Source: Lates calcarifer
Taxonomy: Eukaryota > Chordata > Actinopteri > Centropomidae
Direction of reading: 5' to 3'
DNA length: 64,000 nt
Assembly (NCBI RefSeq): GCF_001640805.2
Contig: NC_066838.1
Span: 7,768,601-7,832,600, forward strand
The notes beneath the pieces were generated by a model. That model saw nothing but the letters and a program-made list of their open reading frames with translations. It was not told the origin of the DNA and did no database searches. Positions within the stretch are counted from its first letter, which is position 1, and every line of letters begins with the position of its first letter. The position numbers and the translations under genes were made by a program. Below, one piece after another: positions 39,496-50,400 of the stretch.

Positions 39496-41125
39496 TGTTT
39501 TGACTTGACTTGTGGACTTAAAATATAATGTAATAGGAAGAATGGTGCCTCTTTCACTCCCATTCTGTGTCCCAAATTCCTGTTCTTACTCTATGTAACT
39601 TGGTGAAGTGCATAATGTATGTGCTACAAACTTTACAGCACTACAACACACACAGAAGAACCTTTCTTTCATTTATCAACCCCTTCAGGAGTTTTGGGTT
39701 TGTTGCCTAAGCAATTGATAGGCTTTGTTTTCTGTAAATGAGGTGTTAGCTTCTATGGATGCACTGCTTCCAGTATAATAACTCAGACTTGAAGCATAAC
39801 AGAATTGAATGCATCAGTGTAATTACCACTTGTGGCTGCAGAGGTTGCTGTTGCTGCTGCTGTTCAGCTTGCTTTAAAGCAAGAAATGACTGAATTCAAA
39901 TGAGTCTTAAGATTTCTTGTTTTCTAGGTTTGATTTTCGAACAACAGAAATAGCGATCTTCAATCAGCTGAAATTCAGATATCACATGTCATAGTGTTCC
40001 TGAATACACCAATGAACAGAGTTTACAAAACCTGCTCACATCAGTAGGATAACTTACTTATTACATAACCAACCAAACAAAAAAGTGTTGAGTTGATCAG
40101 TGAGATGGCTACTTTGTCTCAAACCAACTGATCAGTAACCAAGTATATTGAGACATAAGTATGTACCAAAAAAGCAAAGAGCTTTCCATAACCAGTGACT
40201 TGTGAGTTAACGGGAAATGTACATATATATGTATAGTTCAACAAAGCTCTGAAACACACACTGTAAGGTACCTGCCCAGCACCAAGTGTGACTAACTGTA
40301 GTGGTTAGTGAATGAATGTAGCATAACATCTGACTATTTTTCTCAGGAACTGGTGGAGACTAAAACAAAGCTAAAAAGGGAGTGATGCTGATGATGTGGA
40401 ATTAGGCAACTGTTTGCTAGCACATTAGCCATAGCAACTTAGCGCCTATCAGCTTGTTGCCCCCAAATAGTCAAAAATATGAATGTATCTGTAATTTTGT
40501 AATGTTTCTGCGGTCTACATTTTCTCTGTATAAAAACACCTATTGGTCAATTTGAAAATGAAAACAGGTTCCAGCTCTCTTCTAAATTTGGTGTTATTGC
40601 ACATCATCACACAGCTGCGTTACATACTGTATGTCATCAAAGATGCATCTATACTAGCTACTGTGGCCTGGGATTCAAACTGAAATGCTGGCCTACATCT
40701 ACTCAGCATCACACCCAGTAATGTTCAACCTCACCATCGATTTCAACAACAAAAGCCTGTAATCAGCCCACTCAGCAGATCATAAACTAAATTGTGTTGG
40801 TATTTGTTCCTCTGCTGATGTGAAAAAAGGAAAATCACACCATTCTGAGCAGGACTGTCAGCAAAAAAAAAGCCTCAAAAACAGACTCGGCCGTACTTTA
40901 GATTCACACTGAACACAGTAAAGACAGGCTGCTGCTTCTCTGCAAGAGGTGAAAAAACAAAGTCACACACTCATGTACACACACACATCCTACATGCATG
41001 CCTCTCTGGAAAGTGAAAATTGGTCTCAAGTGTGCAGCATGTCAAAAACAAACTCAATGTTCACACCACTCTCTTTTTCTCTCTTATACACACATTCACA
41101 CTCTCCTACACAAGTAGCCCCTCTC

Positions 41126-41157
41126 TCTGTGTCTCTCTTTCTCTCTCTCTCTCTCTC
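41126..41157. repeat. (CT)n microsatellite
   Basis: Imperfect CT run with GTGT and TTT interruptions. Confidence 0.85.
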
Positions 41158-41559
41158 CATCTCTCGCACAGTTCTGGATAAGTAAGGATTAAATTGCAAT
41201 GGCTGCTGAAAGTCTCAATTCAACAAGCAGCTCTTCACACAAATGCACACACGTCCCAGCCTATATGTATGAGTTGTGTTAGATATATATCATGAGCATG
41301 TGATGCCACAATGTGAGAATGGTTTGCACCATAAGTGCTGTAGATCTGATCTCTCACTCTGCGTCTTTATTATGCTCTCTCACTCCTATTTACCTCCTTT
41401 GTCTATAGCCATCTGGATATCCATACTCCTCAACCTGGACCTTTAATTCTTTCTGCCACTATTTTTACCTCACATATTTAGTTTGTGAGGTAAACAAGAA
41501 CACATATCTGTATGTGTTAAAGAAAGTAGCAAAGTAACAGGCCGCTTTCTAGATGGAAA

Positions 41560-42757
41560 AATATATATAAGCCAGTGCATAATTAAACTATTACACCAAG
41601 CAGGTGCTAATGAAATAAAAACAATAGATAGGTTAAACCAAAATCATTAACTGAAACAAAAACAGCTGTGTAGGGGGAATAAAACTAAGTGAGGGACAGC
41701 CAAACTTGAGAGCTGAGTCATGCTTAGATCATGGCAACAGAGAGCATAGCAACACGACACAAGGCGGTCACTGTGTATCAGCAAGGCCTCTAACAAGTAG
41801 AAATTTTGCAGCAGGCAGGTGTTTCCAGATGTGCTGTCTAAGCTTCTCTTCAGAATCACAAAGACAAGGACAGTAGGGGAAGACTCTGAGTGCAGCAGAC
41901 AAAAGACACATCAAGTTGACTTCTGTTTTAAATTATCCAGCAGCACCATCAGCTCAGAACTGGCAGACACCAGTTGGACCCTAGTATACCCATCTACAGT
42001 CTAGAGAGGCCTGGTTAGAATCTGTCTTTATGGAAGATGTGCAGCCAAAGAGCCATTCCTCTGATGCGGAAACAAAGCCAAGTGACTCACCTGTACATGA
42101 AAACACAAGAACTAAGGTGCAGAAAAATGGCAGCATGTGGTCTGAACTGATGAGTCAAAATTGGTCGTATTTGGCTCCAACAAAAGGCAGTTTGTTCAAT
42201 GAAGAGCTGGAGAGTGCTACAAGAATGAGTGTCTGCAGATGAACAGTGGTGCATAGTGAAGGTTCTTTGCAGGTTTGGGCCTGCATTTCTGCAAATGGAG
42301 TTGGGAATTTAGTCAGAATTAGAGGTGTCCTCAGTGCTGGAAGGTAGAAGCAGATTTTTATCTATCACACAATACCATCAGGGAGGTGTCTTATCGCTCC
42401 CAAATCCATTTTGCAGTAGGACACCTAGCCCATGGCTGCCAGAGTCATAAAGAACAATCCTCAGAGACAGGAAAAACAACTCAACATCATGGAGACAGTC
42501 TGGGATTACATACAGAGACAGATCCACAGAGGAACTGAGGCAAGTTGATGCTTGGATGCTGCCAAGTACCTTGAAAAACTGTGTGCAAGTGTACCTTGAA
42601 GAACTGGTGATGTTGTAAAGGGACATACTGATTCAACTGAGAATTTTTGTCCAGATGATTGATAATTAAAAAATATTTGTGGTATTATTTTTGAAAGCAT
42701 CCTCACTTTACATAATTTTTCCCAAGTGTCTAAAATTTTTATACAGTGGTGTATGAC
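41560..42757 (+). mobile_element. Decayed Tc1-like DNA transposon
   Basis: The stretch follows the arrangement of a widespread fish Tc1 element. It has a leader with AGCAGGTGCTAATGA near 41600 and ACAAAAACAGCTGTGTAGG near 41657, a transposase reading region from 41731 to 42618, then a 3' tail with TTTTTGAAAGCATCCTCACTTTAC near 42690 and ATTTTTATACAGTGGTGTA near 42736, where the family ends in a ...CAGTACTGTA-like terminus. I cannot find the matching left inverted terminus, so the left boundary is approximate. Lies antisense within bsn intron 1. Confidence 0.85.
41731..42618 (+). pseudogene. Tc1-like transposase pseudogene
   Basis: Reading from ATG at 41731 gives MATESIATRHKAVTVYQQGL, then an in-frame stop, then an AGVSRCAV helix-turn-helix piece near 41815. 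PVGP..YP-like residues lie near 41970-42000 and VHENT-like residues near 42090. The region aligned to the DESKF catalytic block (first Asp of the DDE triad) is at about 42150 as TGATGAGTCAAAATTGG. The block normally carrying the second Asp (QQDNDPKH) and the stretch before the WDYI-type motif at about 42500 are changed and shortened: only CAGAGACAGGAAAAACAAC joins AACTCAACATC. The reading ends with TAA at 42616. Stops, frameshifts and this internal loss leave it inactive. Intact family members are about 340 residues; this copy spans about 296 codons. Confidence 0.8.
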
Positions 42758-44009
42758 ACTGCATGAAGCCGCTTCTCAATGCTGTCCTTGACAGTAAAAC
42801 AACAGCACTAGTCAGATTGTGATTATGGTAAATGAACTACAGTTAGGGTTGGATTAGGGAACTAAAACAGGAGAGGGAAAATCATGGCTATGGCTAATGA
42901 AGACACAAATGTTAATTTCAAGTCTGCATCTGCTATTGTAAAGTCAGACACACATATCCACCACCCCGACTTCCACACCCTTACTGTGTGTGGGGGAATT
43001 GGGTTTAGATAAGGATTTGTTCATTATGGAAATAATTCCTAGGAATACTGGACTGCACCAAGCACAGTAAGGGTACTTAAATCTGAAATCAATGAAGAAC
43101 TTGGTTTACTGTTAGTCTGATGGAAATCTTTGTTTTGTCATTTCATGGTGAGTAGGTTCAAGCTGATATAGGTTATATTTTAACAGGATTTTATAAATCT
43201 TATTTTACTGTTCTCCTGATGATATAATGGAGTTTTGTTGATATTGCAGGTTGTTCTCGGGTGATCCCTGACTGGGCTGAACAGTTTTATATACCTTTTG
43301 ATTTATCACTACCCCATCACTCCCTTCCCCCTCCCAGTATCTATTTAAGTCCATTGTATAGCCGACTATGCTTGATCTATTTCCACCAGCGTCTATTCCC
43401 TCTTTTTTTCCCATCACTGTTCACCTCCTTCAGCTCCCTCTCTCTTTTCTATCTTCTTCTTTCCAAACACTTCTAGTATCTCTCCCCTTATCAGTACTTA
43501 CATTCCCTATATAGTACTAGGGTTGTATCTCATGGCAGAGCCATTTATAGCCTTCTGGTTATTGGTTGAGAAGGGGGCGGGGAGGAAGCAAAGGAGATAG
43601 AGGGGGAGGGATTTTCATCAAAAGAGCAAATGTACAGTATATTTGCAGGTGCACGATGACATAACTGCATTTAAAACATATTGCATACTACATATTACTA
43701 CTGTAAAGGGCACAAAAAAGCTGACATTCACTGCATGAGAGAGGACAGGCATTTTTTCTGTCAGGGAACAGCAGCAAATTTATCCTACTAGCAAGAATGG
43801 TCCACAGTGTCCAGCTGTTATAAGAAATTACTAAGCTTTTTTAAAGTGAAACTGTATGTTGAGAGGACCGAGAGCTACAGACACGACAGAAAAAGTCAGA
43901 AAAGATGAACTAGCACATTGTTGGTGTCTGTCTTTTCATGGGATTTAAATAAATAAAAACCCTATTGACTAACAGATAAAATAATAACTGAGTGGTATGT
44001 TAATCTAAA

Positions 44010-44273
44010 GATAAATAGAAAGAGAGACCAAGGAAAAAGACAAAGGGAAAAAAACGTGCAGGCATGGGAATGTGTGGAGATTTTATGAAAAACAAAGAAA
44101 GACAAAAGCAATGGAGTGAGAGGGAAAGGAGTCTGAAGGGAAGGGGATGAGAGAGAACGACATCCTTTCTCCAATATAAAGAATGCAAGTGTGGGAAGGA
44201 TATAGGGAGAGAGAGAAAAGAGAGAGGGGGAAATGAGAAGCAAAGCATGCAAGTGTGCAGAGGAGACAGGGAG

Positions 44274-44310
<37 letters not shown>

Positions 44311-44350
44311 TAGGAGCAGGCTCTCAGGCAGAGCTGTGCAGAAGAGGGAG
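44010..44350. repeat. Purine-rich tract with (GA)n core
   Basis: Most bases on the plus strand are A or G, with a perfect GA run at 44276-44307. On the minus strand this gives Ser/Leu/Phe-rich open frames (43962-44388) that are composition artefacts, not genes. The tract lies about 2.1-2.5 kb inside bsn intron 1 from exon 1. Confidence 0.8.
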
Positions 44351-45536
44351 GGAGTGTGTGAGAGTGAGAGAGGCGGAGGGGCGAGCAAACACGCTCTGCA
44401 CGTGATTCAATCTGTTCACATGGCCTTATATTACGCCTTTATAAATACTTAACGTGAGGAGCTGCATGCCGCAAAAAACTCAGCTTTTATTCATTATGAA
44501 TTTGAAACATGGGTGGCAATATAGAGGTTTGAAACCAGGTGTGCAGAAACCCCCACAAACACCAAATATTTTACAAAAACAACAAGTAAGAAGAAGAAAA
44601 CACTGCACTACTCCTAAACAGTGTAATGCACAAAGAATGCATCAGAGCATGTCTGGCTGTGTTGTAGTTCATTGGAAGCAAGATGAAGCTGTCATCTGCC
44701 TTCTGAGTCCCTGTATTATATAATGATGGATAGGCCTGTGCTGCTCTGCTCTTCTCTCCTACAGAGGCATGAATCAAACCCAGGATGTGTCCTAAATATA
44801 ACCCACACACACATATACAGACCTTGGTGTGTGTAGGCCAGCTGTAGCCCTACGCTTGCATTTTTCTTCCCCTCGCAAAAACGTCAACCTGATTAGGTCT
44901 CTGTACAGCAGCCTGTCTGCAGAAGGGTTTCATGGATGAGGTAGTACAGTAAGTTGGGATTCCTGGACTGTGGCAAAGACAAGTGAGTGTAGCACCTACA
45001 TTAGCTGAGCTGAGCTAAAGCAAATTTGGTGCTATATGGGAGAAAGTAAGCCACAGTTTCTAGCTGCTACTTTACTGTGGAGACCTTTGCTGTGTGCTGG
45101 TGTCTACTGTACAGCTACTGTACAGATGTTATGTCAGGTCATGTTAAGCCATGTTAGGACACATAACATGTCATAGTGCTGTTGATGCACTGTATCCACT
45201 GAACCAGGGCACATATATGTAAGAATTATGAAGTGAGATTATAAATGGAATTTCACATTACAATTGTGACTTACTGTAGCCTTACCTTACCTTGATGTTG
45301 CCTTTTTCTCATCTAAAAGTCTGCATTACAGTTTGGTGATATGGATATTTCTATATTAAGTCATCTGATCATTCTAGCTGAATGAAATTAATGATTGTTT
45401 TGTGTTGTACGCATCATATCACCGAGACTGCCTTTTTAAATGGCGTGAAAGCAGCAAATGTCACAGCCAAAATATAATGGTTAATCGTCTATGTATAGAG
45501 CATGGTAGTAGGCTTTGATTTGGTTTAGTTTGACAC

Positions 45537-45557
45537 GGTATGGTATGGTATGGTATG
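45537..45557. repeat. (GGTAT)n pentanucleotide repeat
   Basis: Four GGTAT units. Confidence 0.85.
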
Positions 45558-45704
45558 TCGGTAAGCACCATCTGTCTATAAGACGTTTCTACGTCGTTAA
45601 CGGGAAACCGCGGCGTTGCCGATAGTACCAGCGCTACACACACATCATCATCAAACACACGCCTACATAGCCAGGCAAGCCCCCTAACGTACTAACACGC
45701 ACTC

Positions 45705-45750
45705 ACTCTCTCACACACATACACGCACACACACACATGCACAAATACAC
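45705..45750. repeat. Imperfect (CA)n repeat
   Basis: CA units interrupted by TA, TG and GC dinucleotides, within the CpG-containing sequence just inside intron 1. Confidence 0.8.
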
Positions 45751-46466
45751 ACATTCAGCATCCTCCCCGCGCCCATGCGGAAAGAAGCGAGAGTATGAAG
45801 GCGCTTCAAGCGTTCAAATGCATCACATCTCCAACATGAACCACATAAAAGTGTCACGCTTCAGAAATGAAAAAAAAAAACAAGATTTAAAATGATCATA
45901 ATCGAGAGAAACGAAAGCTTTTTTCCGGCGGCTGTCAAAGACGTGTCCAATGCAACACACTACGCCAAAGCACAACTGGAGGAAGGAGGAAATACTATTA
46001 AGGCACCTGACACCGCGGAATAAAATCACATATGAGAGCAGAACAACAACCGTATCTTAGAGCACAGGGGCATAGTGGTTGTAAGCCACCTTAGCATGCA
46101 ATGTCAAGCCCATTCTGTGAAACCAATGCGTGTCGAAAATGAGTCAGGCTCAGGCGCAGCTGGTAGCGTTTCAGCACCGCGGACAGCTCTCTGGTTTTTA
46201 ATTTCAGCGTCCGGAGACTGTCACACTTGTTCAGTTAATAACACACCAGCATATGTCCTCTTTAAAATCAAGCGCGAGAGCGGGAAACGCTTTGGAAAGC
46301 TCTCTCAGTCCCATCACTTTATAATTTGACCCAGACGACATCTGCTCTCCTGCTTTCCATCAACCGCTTCCGTGTTAAAACACACACTGGGATGTTGTAG
46401 CCTACAACCCAGAGTACTTCACCCAGCCCCCTTTACCCAGAACACCTTCACCACCGCTGCTCCTAC

Positions 46467-46654
46467 CTCGTCATCCCCATCCCGGGGCCTCCGACTCCCA
46501 TCCCTCCCCCGGCAGCGGCTCCGTTGACCGGCTTCATGTGTTGTCCTGCCCCCGGTCCTGCTGCGGGTCCTCCGGGCATCACCGACCCCATCATCCCGAC
46601 GGCTCCCGGCTCACCGGGCTGCCCGCCGCCCTCCATGCTCGCTTCGTTCCCCAT
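46467..46654 (-). CDS. bsn: Bassoon, coding exon 1 (N-terminus, residues 1-63)
   Basis: The ATG at 46654 has G at -3 and G at +4. The protein begins MGNEASMEGGG, matching the conserved MGNEAS start of bassoon and piccolo. Gly2 in this context is a known N-myristoylation site in bassoon, which helps attach the protein to Golgi-derived transport vesicles. The rest is Gly/Pro/Ala/Met-rich and ends GPGMGMT plus two bases of an Arg codon. The donor is ACGAG|GTAGGA at 46467/46466. Its phase (188 bases, 62 codons plus 2) fits exon 2 exactly. Piccolo is excluded because exon 2 carries the bassoon-specific [20 protein letters not shown] segment. Which teleost paralogue (bsna or bsnb) this is cannot be decided from these exons. 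Confidence 0.92.
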
Positions 46655-46940
46655 CTCGGTCTCAGCTCAGGAGACGGGAGGGACGTGGAGAAAGGTATCA
46701 GGTCAAATCGACGGTGTTTCTTTTAATGTCGTTGTCTCTTTTTTATGTAATCAAAAAAGAATGAGTGGGAAAAAAAGGGAGAGAAAACTGGGAGAGCGAA
46801 CTTAGCGTTGCTCCTCCATCACCGCCATCATCATCATCCTCATCCTCGTCAGCTTCAGCACCAGTAGGCTGCCTCCTCCTGACGTGATGGCGGGAGCGCG
46901 CCGCGCAGCCACGGCGACCGTGAGGGGGAAATAAAAGCGT
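46655..46940 (-). promoter_or_regulatory. bsn: bsn 5' UTR and CpG-rich promoter region
   Basis: CpG density rises sharply across exon 1 and up to about 46940, with GCGGCGCGCTCCCGCC-type sequence on the minus strand at 46890-46905. A TGACGTGA element (CRE-like, one base off the palindrome in its second half) lies at 46880-46887. No convincing TATA box is seen, as expected for a CpG-island neuronal promoter. No AUG lies between the short uORF (ending 46802) and the main start at 46654. The transcription start is not defined from sequence alone. Confidence 0.6.
46802..46843 (-). other. Upstream ORF in the bsn leader, 13 codons with six AUGs
   Basis: On the minus strand ATG at 46843 opens MRMMMMAVMEEQR followed by TAA at 46802-46804. 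It is in the same frame as the bsn ATG but stops 147 bases before it. If the transcript starts upstream of 46843, this uORF would offer several start codons and could lower translation of bsn. That depends on where transcription starts, which I cannot see. Confidence 0.45.
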
Positions 46941-46959
46941 GAGAGGCGAGAGAAAGCGA

Positions 46960-47003
46960 GATTAGATTAGATTACATCGAGTTAAATGAGCCCTGTGGGG
47001 AAA
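46960..47003 (-). repeat. Retroposon 3'-tail remnant beside the bsn promoter
   Basis: The plus strand reads AGATTAGATTAGATTACATCGAG then AATGAGCCCTGTGGGGAAAATTG. The complement resembles a fish LINE tail (TTTCCCCACAGGG...AATCTAATCTAATC). A CAGCAGCAGCAG run follows. Only the tail is left. Confidence 0.45.
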
Positions 47004-47209
47004 ATTGGGTCGCAGCAGCAGCAGCAAGATTAGAACACAACGAGCAATGAGGTGATAAATGAAAAGGAAGGTACACTCTGACCTCCAGGTGAAGAGCGTC
47101 AAGGAAAACTGACACTAATATTGAGAAAATTCAAATAACAATTCATCATGTGAATGTACAGAATAGCATGTTAATATCATATTTCCATGATATATTTTTT
47201 TAAATAGCT

Positions 47210-47410
47210 GTATGTGCAGAGGTGCGCAGCCTCAACCTCGAGCCCGCGCTTTCCGACTTTCCGTTATACTGCTGATGCTGAGAAGTCAAGGCAGGAGAGG
47301 GAGGGAGCTACGATATGCGCGCGCGTTCACGAGACACTCTGTCACTTGAAGAAGGGCACGAGGAGTGACGTGGACGCGCAGAGGCGTCAGGATCGACGGC
47401 ACTGGAGCAT
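47210..47410. promoter_or_regulatory. Second CpG cluster upstream of bsn
   Basis: CpGs are frequent, including GCGCGCGTTCACGAG near 47318 and GACGTGGACGCGCAGAGGCG near 47367, after a CpG-poor gap at 46940-47200. It may be the upstream part of the bsn CpG island. The 87-aa open frame on the plus strand here has no recognisable similarity and is more likely a result of the GC-rich composition. Confidence 0.4.
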
Positions 47411-50400
47411 CACATGTCCAAAAAACACCCCATGGTGTTACACACCTGCTGGGTACTCACTGTTTATTCAGAATTAATTCATAGCTAATCAAAATGACTT
47501 AACACAACAGGAAGGTGTTAATTTGTTGAATTTGGTTAGCTCCGTCTGGGCAGGCTGCTACAGGCTTGAGTGTACAAAGTGTAAAAAGGGAATACATAAA
47601 AGAAATAGGAGCTCCAGTAAATACACTGGATTAAAAGCTATTTTGACATTTTTAAATGTCAAGTTTAAAAATGTTAGAGGTACATTTGGCCACAATATAT
47701 TACATTTGTGACTAATTTCATATATTGCTTTTTTGATTTCCCAGCTGACAATGGGTCAGAAGTGGGGTAAACTGGACAGGTTGCCAGTCTATCACTCTCT
47801 AAAATATTCCAAAAAACATAATTAACTCCACCAAGAAGGCTGGGGTTTTGACTCATTTGTTAGTCTGTTATTAAGCGAGACATCTGAGAAATGTGCTGCA
47901 GCATTTCAGTCACGTTTGGTAGGAAGTTAGATCATAAATACAATAAGTAAATGCTTAACCTTTGCTGCAGCCTGAGGGTTTCAGTCCAGGTGCAGATTTA
48001 GGATTTTTTACATTATGACAAGACTTTTCTTTCTTCTAATAAACAGCTGCACTTACTTTAACTGAAAAAATGTCACATGAATGTTTTATGACTAGGCAAA
48101 GTGGGCAACAGCTCCAAAGCTCTAAACCATCATATTCATTGTGTCTGTTGGTTTGTGGTAATTTGATTAATTCAGATACTTTGGGAGTAAGCATAACTAA
48201 AGCACAAAATTAATTGATATTTAGGCCTTAAGGCAGTTCCTAATTTATGTCTGCCTGCATCCAGGGCTGTAGCTGTAGCCTGATAGCCTGACTCTACCTA
48301 GTCTAGCATTAAAATTCCACATTTCATTATTCATTTAAAAGTTTGACTATGTTTTCTGTAAATCTTATCTCACCACATGACATTCTGGTGCTATGAAATG
48401 TAATTCTGACAAATTTTAACTTTCATTTTGAGCTGAATTTATCTGGGTTGAATGAACAAAATCAAATTTCATGAACTCAAAACCTCCAAATCTCAAACAG
48501 TATAACCGACATAACTTCCGTGCCCACAGTGGCAACTACATCCCTGCCTGTCTTAAAGTTTACATGGTCTACAATTCATAATAAATCTGTTTTTAACTAC
48601 CACAAACTGAGGCCTGCGGCTCACTTGTTCCCTGGAGACTGTCACCATCATCCTACTTATGCAGAAATAATGCTACTTTTATATCAGAGGTTTCTTCATG
48701 TGTACTGATGAAGAGCAGCTGAAATGCTTCTGTTCTGTTCAGTCAAATTTAAATACTATAACCAGCCTGTAGGTTTTCAAAGACTGTGTTACCTCAGTGA
48801 TATTTTATCAATATAAAATAAAAACGCTCAGCATCAGTTAGAGAAGCAGTAAGGACAAAACAGCATAAATACCAACACTAATAAATATTTAAAGGTACCA
48901 ACAACATATTCAAGAGAAAGTTTGAGAAAAACAAATTGAGAAAAGGGTACTGAATCTATTCTATGCAACAATAACAGCAAAGTCGGTCAGATAAGAGCCT
49001 CCAAGCATTGTCTATCGGCTTCAGCCACAGGGAAAAGGTCCACTCTCTGTTCCAATGCCAAGTGTTTCTCTCTGAGGCCAGACTTTATGGAGATGAATAA
49101 ACCCTGCCAGCTAACTTCAGCGCTGCATGTATACTGTGCTCTATCTCTTTCAGTGTAGACGAAAGAGACAAAGTGAACTGGTGCTGCAGCTACAAAAGAG
49201 AGAGAGAGAGAAACAATTCTCCTCTAAGCCTCTTTCAGCTGTAACATTTCACAATTAATACCATTAGTTTTAGCTTTAACCATTTTTTTCCTCTTTTGGT
49301 CACACTTTTCTTAGTCCATGGCTGACAACATTTCAAAAATGTCAAGTGATTATGTTTTTGACACTAGCAAGTTTTAGCACAGCTGCACCAGCAACAACAG
49401 TAGAGTACACAATAGAACAAGTAGAAAAACTAGGAATATTCTCATTGTTAACATAGTTTATTCTTGTATACACTGAAAGCCTAGAAAGAAACAGAAAATG
49501 AACAATAACATCATTGTGAAGACCTTGTGGAGAAAGAACAAAGCTCTACTCTATTATAGAGTTAAGTACCCAAACCATAACTGAGGCACTTAAATGTAAC
49601 AATGCTGAATTCATTCAAAGTAGTGCACACGAAAATCAAGGACTCCACAGGGACAGCCCAACCAAGTGCCAAACTTAGTCAGATTTTGGCTTTATACCAG
49701 GTATAGACATCAAAAACCTACTCTGAATTACTGAGGTATTAAAAGTTATTGAGAAATGTTCCAGTGGATGATTCCAGTGATATCAAATTTAAACACATAA
49801 GATGACATGACAGTAGGTGCTTTGTCATCTTTGTTATACAATATTTATTTAAACAGTCACAGATTTGTGCTTAAAAAACATAAATCACAGAAACAGTCAT
49901 GCAGATAGTTTTGGGAGAGGAGTTTTCTCAGTCAAAAGTTCACTGCTATTTTTCATTCTCAGTCTGTTGTTTGACACAGAGCTTTGTGGATTATAGCAAG
50001 TGACTTGGACACGTGGGCCTGGCTATTCATTCTTGTCCGTTGGGAACAGGATATTGTGAAAAGAATCAAATCGGAAAAAAGTCAACTTGCTAGTATCAGA
50101 GCATTCCCATGCATGAGCTTTGACATCTAATACCTTAAAAACAGCAAATTAATAGATACCTTTAAGTTCTAAGTAGTTTATTTACAGGCATGTAATTTGG
50201 AATAACAGGCCCTTTAGGAAATAAGAATTTAAAGGTAACAGCTGTGTGCAGAAGTAATGGAAACCCTGTGAATGTAGCACCTTATTTGATTGATTGACTG
50301 ATTGTTCAGTGCCAGACGATGTAGTTCACTGTCTTTAAACAAGGCAAAAGCCTGTTGAGTGTTGGCTGGCCACAGTAAGCAATACAAACTTAGAAATTGG

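Larger units (their letters stand above)
11636..46466 (-). other. bsn: bsn intron 1 (34.8 kb)
   Basis: The intron runs from donor AG|GTAGGA after exon 1 to acceptor TTTCAG before exon 2. It contains no exon I can recognise on either strand. Listed separately are the retroelement relic (34.1-36.9 kb), the Tc1 relic (41.6-42.8 kb), fragments of dispersed repeats and the larger microsatellites. Stretches 11700-18400, 29100-34000, 37000-41500 and 42800-44000 hold AT-rich sequence with short low-complexity runs only. The many short open frames are CT- or GA-rich or unremarkable. Confidence 0.85.

Noticed and set aside
43962..44388. Leu/Ser/Phe-rich minus-strand frames that look like membrane proteins
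   Set aside because: They result from the purine-rich tract being read on the opposite strand.
10840..46654. Piccolo (pclo) as the identity of the gene
   Set aside because: Piccolo shares MGNEAS and the zinc-finger type, but the SPSVSPDRG...[11 protein letters not shown] segment directly before the finger matches bassoon.
46524..46805. Plus-strand open frames of 93 and 62 aa
   Set aside because: Antisense shadows of bsn exon 1 and its leader.
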